Origin: Blastocatellia bacterium
GTDB lineage: Bacteria > Acidobacteriota > Blastocatellia > HR10 > J050
Assembly: GCA_026985075.1 (NCBI GenBank)
Contig: JALSQX010000102.1
Coordinates: 37,019-101,018 of the forward strand
DNA: 64,000 bases
Direction of reading: 5' to 3'
The stretch's first letter is position 1. Every line of letters starts with the position of its first letter. Shown one piece after another: positions 38,446 to 47,646 of the stretch. The translations under genes and the position numbers were made by a program. The notes beneath the pieces were generated by a model. That model was not told the DNA's origin, made no database searches, and saw only the letters and a program-made list of their open reading frames with translations.

Positions 38446-38557
38446 AACAAGCAAGGATGCTTGTCGCACGTTTTTTCGGGAGTCTATGAACTCCCTGGTG
38501 TCCGATCTGCCCTTTCCCTTAACAAGCAAGGATGCTTGTCGCACGTTTTTTCGGGAG
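38446..38557. repeat. 37-bp exact direct repeat flanking a 38-bp insert (CRISPR-like pair)
   Basis: Identical copies at 38446-38482 and 38521-38557 begin AACAAGCAAGGATGCTTGTC and end TTCGGGAG; both edges are sharp. The 38-bp insert 38483-38520 is unique. The repeat contains a small palindrome (CAAGCA...TGCTTG). The repeat equals the array repeat in length but not in sequence. It lies in the gap between the IMPase-like gene and the TM-SAVED gene, just upstream of the latter's start. Confidence 0.8.
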
Positions 38558-38586
38558 AGCTAATGACAAAGAGACGTTAGAAGGAA

Positions 38587-39539
38587 TTGATCTACATCGT
38601 CTGGCGAGACCAATGGGAAGAGACATTGGCCCTCCTGGCCATCGTCACAACATTTTTCACTCAAGAACTTCCACTCTGGCTCGTCGTGATTTGGACCGGC
38701 GTAGCTATGGCCCTGGTGAGGAGCGGTTGGCGAGCCATCAAACGCAACTGGAACGCTCCCCTACCATCCGCCCCATCCGAATGGCCCTGGTGAGGAGCGG
38801 TTGGCGAGCCATCAAACAGACCTACAAAATGATCAAGGAAAACCATGTCCCCATTATTGTGTTTGTCGGTAAAGTTCGAGATCCAGCCGATGCGATGTGG
38901 CAGGATGTGCTCCGAGTAATGGAGCGTGATCCCTGGAATTTCAATCCCGAGCAATATCAGAAGGATTTCGGACTGGATCGGTCGCGCTTCTTCATCCATG
39001 AAGGAGATCCGCTGCCGAAAGATGATCCGGAGGCGTGACTGCGATTGGCGCGGCGATTTCGGCGGCGGGTTGAGCAACTCAGCCGCGAGCTGCCGGGACG
39101 CCGCGTCTTTCATGTCTTCCTCAACGGGCCGATCACCATGGCCCTTGGGCTCGGCGCAGCTATCGGCACCATGTTCGAGGTGGTGGTGCATCAGTATCTT
39201 CCGGCAGCGGGCGAGTTGCCCTACGATTCGGTCGTTGATTTTTATACCCTGAGTGAAACGAACCCTCGTGGCGCCCACTTTCTCGAAGACGTGGTGTTGG
39301 ACGAATTCCAATACATTGACGCCGAAGGTGAGCTGGACGATGCCAAAGAGCTTTACGTCTCCATTTTCCGGGCCAAAGATGATCCAAAGCCAGCTGTAGA
39401 GCAACTCCTCATGCGCCAGTCAAAAGAGGATACGCAGGGTTTGGAAAGCTGGCGCATCCGACAGAAAGTGCAAGGCATGTTGAAGCCCGGAGATGATTGG
39501 ATTCGCTGTGCGCGGGAGATCATCACTCTTCTCTTTTAA
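38587..39539 (+). pseudogene. TM-SAVED (Cap14-like) effector, broken by a 74-bp insertion and a stop codon
   Basis: A TTG at 38587 (AAGGA upstream) starts two membrane helices (ETLALLAIVTTFFTQELPLW, then VVIWTGVAMAL). The frame is lost at the 37-bp repeat pair 38707-38817. Deleting bases 38744-38817 joins SGWRAIK directly to QTYKMIKENHVPIIVFVG in one frame of 293 codons. A second lesion, TGA at 39036-39038, splits DPEA from LRLARRF; a Trp codon is a likely ancestor. The C-terminal part (RVFHVFLNGPITMALGLGAA, VVVHQY, Y then DSVVDF) fits a SAVED cyclic-oligonucleotide sensor. TM-SAVED proteins are membrane effectors in CBASS and type III systems. Confidence 0.6.
38707..38817. repeat. 37-bp direct repeat with 37-bp insert inside the TM-SAVED gene
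   Basis: Copies at 38707-38743 and 38781-38817 are identical over 37 bp (begin ATGGCCCTGGTGAGGAGCGG, end CATCAAAC) and differ immediately outside. The insert 38744-38780 is unique. Copy one continues the upstream reading frame and copy two the downstream frame, so repeat plus insert is an added 74 bp, not a tandem duplication of a 74-bp unit. Confidence 0.9.
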
Positions 39540-39669
39540 CAAATTCCCTCGCGTGAGCAAGTACATCTTTTCTTGAGTGTGTCCATCGCGCTAGCCTTTG
39601 CCTTGGGAATGGGAATCGAACATTATTCCCTTATAAGGGCGGTCCTCCCGGATCGCTCATATCACTCTG

Positions 39670-39773
39670 CATGATCAATGAGTTGCCAAAGTGAAAGAAT
39701 TCAAGACAAGACCATCGAGGATAACGACGACCTCATGTTCATGGTATCAATGAGTTGCCAAGGTGAAAGAATT
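39670..39773. repeat. diverged CRISPR-like pair (about 32-bp repeat, 72-bp period)
   Basis: ATCAATGAGTTGCCAA, one variable base, GTGAAAGAATT at 39674-39701 recurs at 39746-39773 with a single mismatch; upstream similarity (CATG) extends both copies with a 2-bp indel. The intervening bases are unique. It is probably an older event of the kind seen at 38446 and 38707. Confidence 0.6.
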
Positions 39774-39788
39774 ATCTATGGAATCGCC

Positions 39789-39880
39789 TTTCGCCTTATG
39801 GCTGTCGCAGTATCTTCAAGCCACCCCCTAGGTTTCGGGGGAGAAAGCTCTGCCGGGAAGATTTCGCCTTATGGCTATCG
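39789..39880. repeat. short diverged pair, 73-bp period
   Basis: TTTCGCCTTATGGCT, one variable base, TCG at 39789-39807 recurs at 39862-39880 (18 of 19 identical). The flanks are unrelated. The short match makes it weak alone; the spacing matches its neighbours. Confidence 0.4.
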
Positions 39881-39949
39881 TGGCGGAGCTTTGTCGGCTG
39901 AGATTCTGTCGTCAAAGGTCGTGTGTGACTCATGTATTTTTTGGTGACC

Positions 39950-40057
39950 TCTTCCATCGCGATGAGATTCAGCCTTCACTCAGCAGGTCAATCACTTCAC
40001 CCGAAACCCTAACTAGGGTTTCTTCCATCACGGTGAGATTCAGCTTTCACCCAGCAG
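39950..40057. repeat. diverged 37-bp pair with 34-bp insert
   Basis: Copies at 39950-39986 and 40021-40057 (begin TCTTCCATC, end CAGCAG) differ at four of 37 positions. The 34-bp insert contains a palindrome AACCCTAACTAGGGTT. The pair lies in the gene-free stretch 39540-40634 upstream of the CRISPR array. Confidence 0.6.
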
Positions 40058-40439
40058 CGCGTGTAGCATGTTGATCAGTTTTTCTCATCAACGGGAACAG
40101 TCTATAGTCATCTTTCTTCCTCCGACCCAGAGACATGAAAGCCACCAGCTTGCGACAATTGGCCGAAGGTGGAGGGAGTGGAGGTAATTTATCCGACCTC
40201 AATGCGTTATAGCCAAACCCAGCGAATGGAGTCTCGATATGAGGTCGCCGAGAAATGTCGTCGCATGGGATTTAGGAACCCCCTATCAGGGGGCTTGCGA
40301 CAAATGCTGATACGATCCCTGCAGGCCATCGCGTAACGTCCTGTCATGCTGAGGGTTAGAAATTTGGCCCGGCGGTGCCGGAAGGCGAATTGTCGAAAAT
40401 CAGTCAAGAAAGCCAGAGAGGGGATAGAGCGACGACAAA

Positions 40440-40634
40440 ATAGTTTAAGCTAATTGGTTGGTGATGAATGGGTTGAGGATTTGATCTATCGAAATGTCAC
40501 AATTTTGGGTTGACGTGGATGGAGGTTTGCGACAAAATGGAGCCGGTGTTAACCGATAGGAAGCATGAGAGGTTGGATACACCTTGTTATTTGACAATTT
40601 GGTTGTCCGACCAGAAACACCCCAACAATGGGCT
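40440..40634 (+). promoter_or_regulatory. CRISPR leader region with possible promoter
   Basis: AT-richer DNA directly upstream of the first intact repeat. The far end of the array carries the degenerate repeat, so this side is the leader. A TTGACG at 40510-40515 and CAAAAT at 40533-40538 are 17 bp apart and could drive the pre-crRNA; a second TTGACA lies near 40594 without a good -10 box. Assignment as leader is firm, the promoter is tentative. Confidence 0.5.
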
Positions 40635-43600
40635 ATCGGAATGAAGACCCGACTTCAGAGGGGATTGAAACGATGATATCCTGGGCCACCTCGGCCCCGA
40701 GTTTTTCTATCGGAATGAAGACCCGACTTCAGAGGGGATTGAAACATCTGCTCGTGGTCTCAACGCGAGGGCGTGCTCGATATCGGAATGAAGACCCGAC
40801 TTCAGAGGGGATTGAAACAAAGAAGCGTTGACCCTTTTGGAAGTAGACGTAGTTCATCGGAATGAAGACCCGACTTCAGAGGGGATTGAAACAAGCCTAC
40901 GAAGTCTGCCAAGGCAGACTTGTTGACCATCGGAATGAAGACCCGACTTCAGAGGGGATTGAAACATTCCATCTTTCTTAGATTTTCTCTTTCTTGCCAT
41001 AATCGGAATGAAGACCCGACTTCAGAGGGGATTGAAACGGTTGTCAGCCGGTTGCTTAACCCACCAACTGGCCAAATCGGAATGAAGACCCGACTTCAGA
41101 GGGGATTGAAACTTTGGCCCCGGGACTATTGGCCGCGAAGGTTTAGGTCCATCGGAATGAAGACCCGACTTCAGAGGGGATTGAAACCTCTCATCGTCGT
41201 TCACACCGGCGCATCGGCAGCTGTGGATCGGAATGAAGACCCGACTTCAGAGGGGATTGAAACTTCACTATGGCGCGGTCCTCGTCTGACCGCAGTATTG
41301 CAATCGGAATGAAGACCCGACTTCAGAGGGGATTGAAACGTGGAGCCCCGGCTAGAAGCCGGGGCAGCTTGTTCTATCGGAATGAAGACCCGACTTCAGA
41401 GGGGATTGAAACGCAAATTCGTTGGATCCTCATTTTCCCTCCCTCATCGCATCGGAATGAAGACCCGACTTCAGAGGGGATTGAAACGAGTAAGGTTCAA
41501 TATCATGATCATGGCTAAAGTTGATATCGGAATGAAGACCCGACTTCAGAGGGGATTGAAACCGAGACAAAGCTCGCCGGGAAAGATACGTGTTATTCAT
41601 CGGAATGAAGACCCGACTTCAGAGGGGATTGAAACATCCCGACGAGCTGGATCTCGCCGGGCCAAATTCGTTATCGGAATGAAGACCCGACTTCAGAGGG
41701 GATTGAAACGGAAGGGGAAGGGGAATGGGATTGGTGGACGGTAAATCTATCGGAATGAAGACCCGACTTCAGAGGGGATTGAAACGATAGAAACAGCGCC
41801 GTCAGTGTCGATCTCACTAGTGATCGGAATGAAGACCCGACTTCAGAGGGGATTGAAACACTCACAAACCTCCGGTTGTTCGTATTATCGACATATATCG
41901 GAATGAAGACCCGACTTCAGAGGGGATTGAAACACCGAGGGAGGGACCGCATGGCACCACCCCGGCCCCCATCGGAATGAAGACCCGACTTCAGAGGGGA
42001 TTGAAACGTGCAGCAGTCCGCGCACCGGTCACACCCTTCACATCATCGGAATGAAGACCCGACTTCAGAGGGGATTGAAACTGAGAAGAAAAGGGTTGCT
42101 GTTGCACTCTATAGCTCGATCGGAATGAAGACCCGACTTCAGAGGGGATTGAAACAATGTCCTGGGCCGCTTCGGCCCCGAGTTTTTCTCTCAATCGGAA
42201 TGAAGACCCGACTTCAGAGGGGATTGAAACGGTTATAGTCCCTTGGTTCTTTATCTTCATTTCGCCCTCCATCGGAATGAAGACCCGACTTCAGAGGGGA
42301 TTGAAACGAGCACGCTCGTCTACGACGGGTTGAGCGCGACGGACGCATCGGAATGAAGACCCGACTTCAGAGGGGATTGAAACAGGTTCCTGGCTCCAAC
42401 AGATTAGCTGCTTCTAGCTCATATCGGAATGAAGACCCGACTTCAGAGGGGATTGAAACGCCTAGTTCCACATCCCCTTCTCGCGCCATACTCGCAATTA
42501 TCGGAATGAAGACCCGACTTCAGAGGGGATTGAAACTGCGGATAAGACTTCTTTAGAATTTCTTCTAATAGCCATCGGAATGAAGACCCGACTTCAGAGG
42601 GGATTGAAACAATGAGAGTCTGGCGACGGGACTCGCCGGATTCCGAAATCGGAATGAAGACCCGACTTCAGAGGGGATTGAAACAATAATGTCCTCGGCC
42701 GCCTCGGCCCCGAGCTTTTCGATCGGAATGAAGACCCGACTTCAGAGGGGATTGAAACGACATTGATGCGGATTGGGTGCGTCCTATGTCATCATCGGAA
42801 TGAAGACCCGACTTCAGAGGGGATTGAAACACCAGTGCCATCGTCCATCCGCCCCGTGTCTTGACACATCGGAATGAAGACCCGACTTCAGAGGGGATTG
42901 AAACAGGTTTGCCAGCTCCTCGTGACCAATGGCACGTAAGGCATCGGAATGAAGACCCGACTTCAGAGGGGATTGAAACACACTCGCAACAGCGTTCGCA
43001 GGACTCGCAGCTATGAATCGGAATGAAGACCCGACTTCAGAGGGGATTGAAACAGAACGGCGCGCCGTGATAAGAGAACTCGATTTCCAATCGGAATGAA
43101 GACCCGACTTCAGAGGGGATTGAAACTGTATGTAAGACCGATATGCTGCACCAGTTCGAACAATCGGAATGAAGACCCGACTTCAGAGGGGATTGAAACT
43201 AAGCGATGGCCGACTCTCCCTGCGGCACGAAGGCATATCGGAATGAAGACCCGACTTCAGAGGGGATTGAAACAGGCTTCTTAGCCCTTTTTATTACGTT
43301 TCTTCTTCTTCTATCGGAATGAAGACCCGACTTCAGAGGGGATTGAAACTGGAGGAAAGCGTATGGCAGCTAAGAGAACATCAAATCGGAATGAAGACCC
43401 GACTTCAGAGGGGATTGAAACTTCAGCTCCAGGCATAGTTTACCTCCGAGTATTGAATCGGAATGAAGACCCGACTTCAGAGGGGATTGAAACTACTGAG
43501 ACGTAGCTATCCGCGAAAGCTGACCACTTCATCGGAATGAAGACCCGACTTCAGAGGGGATTGAAACAGGCGGGCCAGTGTTTTCTTCGATGTTCTCTTG

Positions 43601-45204
43601 GCATCGGAATGAAGACCCGACTTCAGAGGGGATTGAAACAATTCTATGTCCCCAACTGCGTCTCGAACGCCTTTCAGCTATCGGAATGAAGACCCGACTT
43701 CAGAGGGGATTGAAACATGAGAACCTCCATCCGTCTGGTGGGATACGAACGAATCGGAATGAAGACCCGACTTCAGAGGGGATTGAAACGCCGGTGTGGT
43801 TCCCCGCCAGGGTCGTGGACAGTTTTCGATCGGAATGAAGACCCGACTTCAGAGGGGATTGAAACGAGACGCCGAGGTCTTTAGCCACGGCCGTCACCGC
43901 ATATCGGAATGAAGACCCGACTTCAGAGGGGATTGAAACTGATCAGGGGTTTCATTTTTATTCCCAATCTCTGTAATCGGAATGAAGACCCGACTTCAGA
44001 GGGGATTGAAACTTGGCGGCCAGTCTGATGGCCCCCGGGCGTTGGATTTCATCGGAATGAAGACCCGACTTCAGAGGGGATTGAAACACCTCGTGTGTGC
44101 GTCGCACCCGGCAAAGCGAAAAAGATCGGAATGAAGACCCGACTTCAGAGGGGATTGAAACATATCCTCCGCCGCCTCGGCCCCGAGTTTCTCTCTCAGA
44201 TCGGAATGAAGACCCGACTTCAGAGGGGATTGAAACAACAGCGGGGGAACGCCCGCCAGGAATCCTTTGATGATATCGGAATGAAGACCCGACTTCAGAG
44301 GGGATTGAAACACCGCAGGTGCAATGGTATCCCAGTCCCATCTCATCTATCGGAATGAAGACCCGACTTCAGAGGGGATTGAAACTAGTTCCTCCAGATA
44401 AATATTGATTTTATCCAACTCAATCGGAATGAAGACCCGACTTCAGAGGGGATTGAAACAGCATTGGATCGGATTTGGGGTACTTCTTTTTTTAGGAATC
44501 GGAATGAAGACCCGACTTCAGAGGGGATTGAAACCACGTCGTGCCGTAGCAGTCCCGGCACTTATATTTCTATCGGAATGAAGACCCGACTTCAGAGGGG
44601 ATTGAAACGCTTTCCTAAGACGAAACACCTTAACCTCCATCATATCGGAATGAAGACCCGACTTCAGAGGGGATTGAAACGATTCCAAGGATTACGTCGA
44701 GCACGGTGCCTCCTTTCCATCGGAATGAAGACCCGACTTCAGAGGGGATTGAAACGTTTCGGATTTCTATTCTCATTCTTACACCTCCTTCTCTATCGGA
44801 ATGAAGACCCGACTTCAGAGGGGATTGAAACGGTTTATTTTTCTGATTCCGGATCAACGTGACTTTCCATCGGAATGAAGACCCGACTTCAGAGGGGATT
44901 GAAACATATTCGTTCATGAGAAGATTAAAGAGATACAGATACAATCGGAATGAAGACCCGACTTCAGAGGGGATTGAAACGGATTAGGCCCTTATTACTC
45001 AATCGGAACATGTAAACTTTATCGGAATGAAGACCCGACTTCAGAGGGGATTGAAACGGAGAGAAACAGAATGATCACACACACGAGGACAAATCGGAAT
45101 GAAGACCCGACTTCAGAGGGGATTGAAACTTTTTGAAAGCTTTCCATCCGGCGGCGCGCTTTTTGATATCGGAATGAAGACCCGACTTCAGAGGGGATTG
45201 CGAT
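40635..45204 (+). CRISPR. CRISPR array: 62 repeats of 37 bp, 61 spacers
   Basis: Repeats begin ATCGGAATGAAGACCCGACT and end GAGGGGATTGAAAC; I counted 62 starts, from 40635 to 45168. The first 61 appear identical; the last loses its final four bases (33 of 37 match, ending at 45200), which marks the distal end. Spacers are 35-40 nt, mostly 36-38. The 3' ATTGAAAC is the usual 8-nt 5' handle left by Cas6, giving + strand transcription. No cas6, cas1 or cas2 is in the window, so maturation and acquisition must come from elsewhere. The array sits about 3.2 kb after the III-D2 operon, on the same strand. Confidence 0.98.
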
Positions 45205-45334
45205 GGGAGAGTAGAGAGGGGACATGAAGCAGAAAGCAGAGACCGAATCGAAGGATTAGAATTCTCGGTTCCTTCCCCAACGAGGAGACTTGGCGGCTGG
45301 TCAGCAGAGAGGAGGTGTTACGCTTCATAGCGAG

Positions 45335-45570
45335 GGAGGTAACCATCCCCGGAGGCGAGCTTCGGGCCTGGCGTCAGAAGTCCCGCGGCCGGCGGGGAGG
45401 AGTCGGGTGTCAGCTCGTGTAGGGAAGTCCCGCGGCTGGACCGCGCGGGGAGTCAGTTGTCGGCTTGTGTGAAGGCGCATCCCCTCCTCCCGAGGAAGCC
45501 CCGCGGCTCGGCCAGCGGGGGGAGTCAGGTAAGAACTCGCCCGGCGATAACGTAACGAGCTCCGGGACCT
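45335..45570. repeat. palindrome island just beyond the CRISPR array
   Basis: Three GCCCCGC/GTCCCGC...GCGGGGAG stem-loops (about 45380, 45425 and 45495), each followed by GTCAGNTGTC-like text, plus a CCCCGGAGGCGAGC hairpin at about 45347. Orientation is forward, as at 14.6 kb. It begins about 130 bp after the degenerate terminal repeat; the two repeat types are unrelated in sequence. Confidence 0.7.
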
Positions 45571-45712
45571 GTTCCCACGAACTGAGGATTAGTTGGGAGC
45601 GATCAAGAGCATCAGGGACCTCCGGAGGCCACAGGGCGAGGGTAAAAGGGAACCCATTAGGGAACGCAGCGCCAGACGCCATCTTGCGCCGCTCATCGAG
45701 GAGGGAAAAGCC

Positions 45713-46024
45713 ATGAACATTTTCTTCGTTCCTCACCCCAAACTCTCCTTGGACAGAGAAGAAGTGGAGAAGATCAAAGAGGCCATGGTGGAGCTGGAAC
45801 AACAATTCAATCCCCACTCCACCATTACGGCCCAGGTGACGGGCGATGCCAACCAGAATGCCTACAAGATCATCATTCGGATCGAAGGCGAGGGGAAGGT
45901 TCTCCAGCGGGAGATCTCCATCGTTGGATGCAACGTCGTCGTGGGAGACCGGAGAGTCATCTCCGATTCCGGTGAGCATTCCCGGCGTGCGCTCTCGACG
46001 AAACGAGAGAAGCAGCGCTCATGA
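45713..46024 (+). CDS. small hypothetical protein
   Basis: 103 residues from the ATG at 45713 with GAGGAGGG upstream; a longer frame from 45593 runs through a palindrome and is less likely. The start MNIFFVPHPKLSLDREEVEK and the two predicted beta strands around NAYKIIIRIEGEG give an alpha-beta fold vaguely like ribosome-hibernation factors, but key motifs of that family were not seen. The tail is basic. No partner gene is evident. Confidence 0.5.
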   Translation: MNIFFVPHPKLSLDREEVEKIKEAMVELEQQFNPHSTITAQVTGDANQNAYKIIIRIEGEGKVLQREISIVGCNVVVGDRRVISDSGEHSRRALSTKREKQRS

Positions 46025-46083
46025 GCGTTGACCCCGTCGCCGCCGGAGCGACGAGCCTCCGGTCCTGATTCAGGCCATGCCTT

Positions 46084-46453
46084 CCTCCGGGACGAGATGA
46101 ACCTGTCCCTACGGATGTCACTTCGGCGGTCCCGGTGCCCGTTCAACGCCATGCCCTCCTCCGGGGCGAGATGAACCCATCCCGAGCACTGTGACGTATA
46201 CAAACGCGGAGATGGGACAAGCTTCTTTAACCCTCCGGGGCGAGATGAACCCATCCCGAGCACTGTGACGGCCGAGGATGCCGACGCTCTCCTTGATGAA
46301 ACGCTCGCCGAGCGAGATGAACCTGTCCCGTGCGGTGAGATGGCTCTCTAGACCCGGTCTTTCCTCTCGTCTTTCCAGGGAAGTTTTCGGGGTCTGGACT
46401 GAAGTCTGGCTCGATGTCCTCTAGACCCGATCTTTCCTCTCATCTTTCCAGGG
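46084..46453. repeat. run of CRISPR-like repeats with 72-74-bp period, two repeat types
   Basis: CCTCCGGGGCGAGATGAACC and following bases are identical over 39 bp at 46158-46196 and 46232-46270, separated by a unique 35-bp insert. Diverged copies start at 46084 and about 46305, giving four units. Directly after, a different 35-bp repeat (CTCTAGACCC...TTTCCAGGG, 2 mismatches) occurs at 46346-46380 and 46419-46453 around a 38-bp insert. There is no gene in 46025-46477. Confidence 0.75.
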
Positions 46454-46477
46454 GAGGGGTCATCGATCGACCTCTCA

Positions 46478-47224
46478 TCAGCCGAGGCGCTCGCCCGATG
46501 GTTCGGGAGGCGAGGAGAACGAGGGCGCGGGTCGAGGGGGCGCTCCGGCTCGCGCCTTCAGCTCCTTGCCCACAATCCCCGACGAGACGATGAACTTGAA
46601 CGCTTCTTCCACCGTGTAGTCCAATTCCACCACGTCCTCGGGCGAGACCATGACCAAGAAGCCCGACGTCGGATTCGGCGTGGTGGGAATGAACACGGTG
46701 AGGATCTTCCCCGTCCCGGTCAACTTCATGGCATCGCGCCGCTCGGCGGCCACAAAGCCCATCATCCAGAACCCCTTGCTCGGATATTCGACGAGCACCA
46801 CGCGCTGAAAATTCCGTCCCGACGTGCGAAACGATTCCACAATCTGTTTGGACGCCCCGTAAATCGTATTGACCACCGGCAAGCGCATGAGGAATCGCTC
46901 CACCGCTCCCAGCATCCGCCGCCCCATGATGTTGGTGCCGATCACGCCCAGCAGAAAAATCACCGCCAGCGACAAGGCCACCTTCACCACCGGGATCAAG
47001 GGCTTGGTCCAGATCCGCCGCTCCAACCCCAGCAGATCGACGAGCCAGTTGACCACCGGCGCGCCCACGCCGGTGAACAAGTCGAAGAGAAACGCCACCA
47101 GCATGTAGGTCACGAACAGAGGAATGAGAATGATCAAGCCGGTGACGAACGTGCGGCGAATCTCATGCCAGGAGAACTGCTCCCGGAGATCTTCACCCCG
47201 TATGGAAAAAATCGACCATTTCAT
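46478..47224 (-). CDS. DUF502-family membrane protein
   Basis: About 248 residues from the ATG at 47224 (a GTG two codons upstream is also possible). Two membrane segments near the start (TGLIILIPLFVTYMLVAFLF and VVKVALSLAVIFLLGVIG) are followed by RLPVVNTIYGASKQIVESF, VVLVEYPSKGFWMMGFV and FIPTTPNPTSGFLVMV, the conserved core of DUF502. The tail is Pro/Ser-rich. The function of the family is not established; in many bacteria it is a single-copy envelope protein. Confidence 0.85.
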   Translation of the reverse strand: MKWSIFSIRGEDLREQFSWHEIRRTFVTGLIILIPLFVTYMLVAFLFDLFTGVGAPVVNWLVDLLGLERRIWTKPLIPVVKVALSLAVIFLLGVIGTNIMGRRMLGAVERFLMRLPVVNTIYGASKQIVESFRTSGRNFQRVVLVEYPSKGFWMMGFVAAERRDAMKLTGTGKILTVFIPTTPNPTSGFLVMVSPEDVVELDYTVEEAFKFIVSSGIVGKELKARAGAPPRPAPSFSSPPEPSGERLG

Positions 47225-47646
47225 GTTCACGTCCCATTATCGCTTCTCGGCGGCCGGGGCTCAGTCGCATAGAGACGACGCCCGGCGCTCATAGTTCATA
47301 TTCGCATCCCATCATCACTCTTGACGGCACCCTCCACCGAGTGATGAGAAGCTCATGAAACCAGACGGATGTAGAAGCGATCCATCATCGCCCTCAGCAG
47401 CACCTTCCCCTAATCCCCTATCCGGCCTCGCTCCCGCGCGCTCGTGAACGCCCTCGTTGCGAAGCGCGGGTAACCTCTTGAGCGACCAATCGCTCATTCG
47501 GCCTCGTCCGGGGTTCCTCCAACCCGTTGCTCGTGTTGGCTCCAGCCACCTTGATACTTCCCGGCTCGATGCTCTGACCTCGCCCCTGTGCTCCTCCGAC
47601 CCGCTGCTCATAATCGGCTCCCGACGACGGGCCGTCCGACTTCGCT
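47225..47646. other. gene-free stretch
   Basis: About 420 bp between the DUF502 gene and the acyl-CoA ligase, both on the minus strand. Short frames lack ribosome sites and family resemblance. No palindrome of either repeat family and no clear terminator were seen. Confidence 0.4.

Noticed and set aside
41340..41375. Spacer 10 hairpin as a terminator within the array
   Set aside because: No T-run follows and it has normal spacer boundaries.
40920..44862. Open frames running through the CRISPR array on both strands
   Set aside because: They translate the repeat over and over (IGMKTRLQRGLK or SIPSEVGSSFR) and are not genes.
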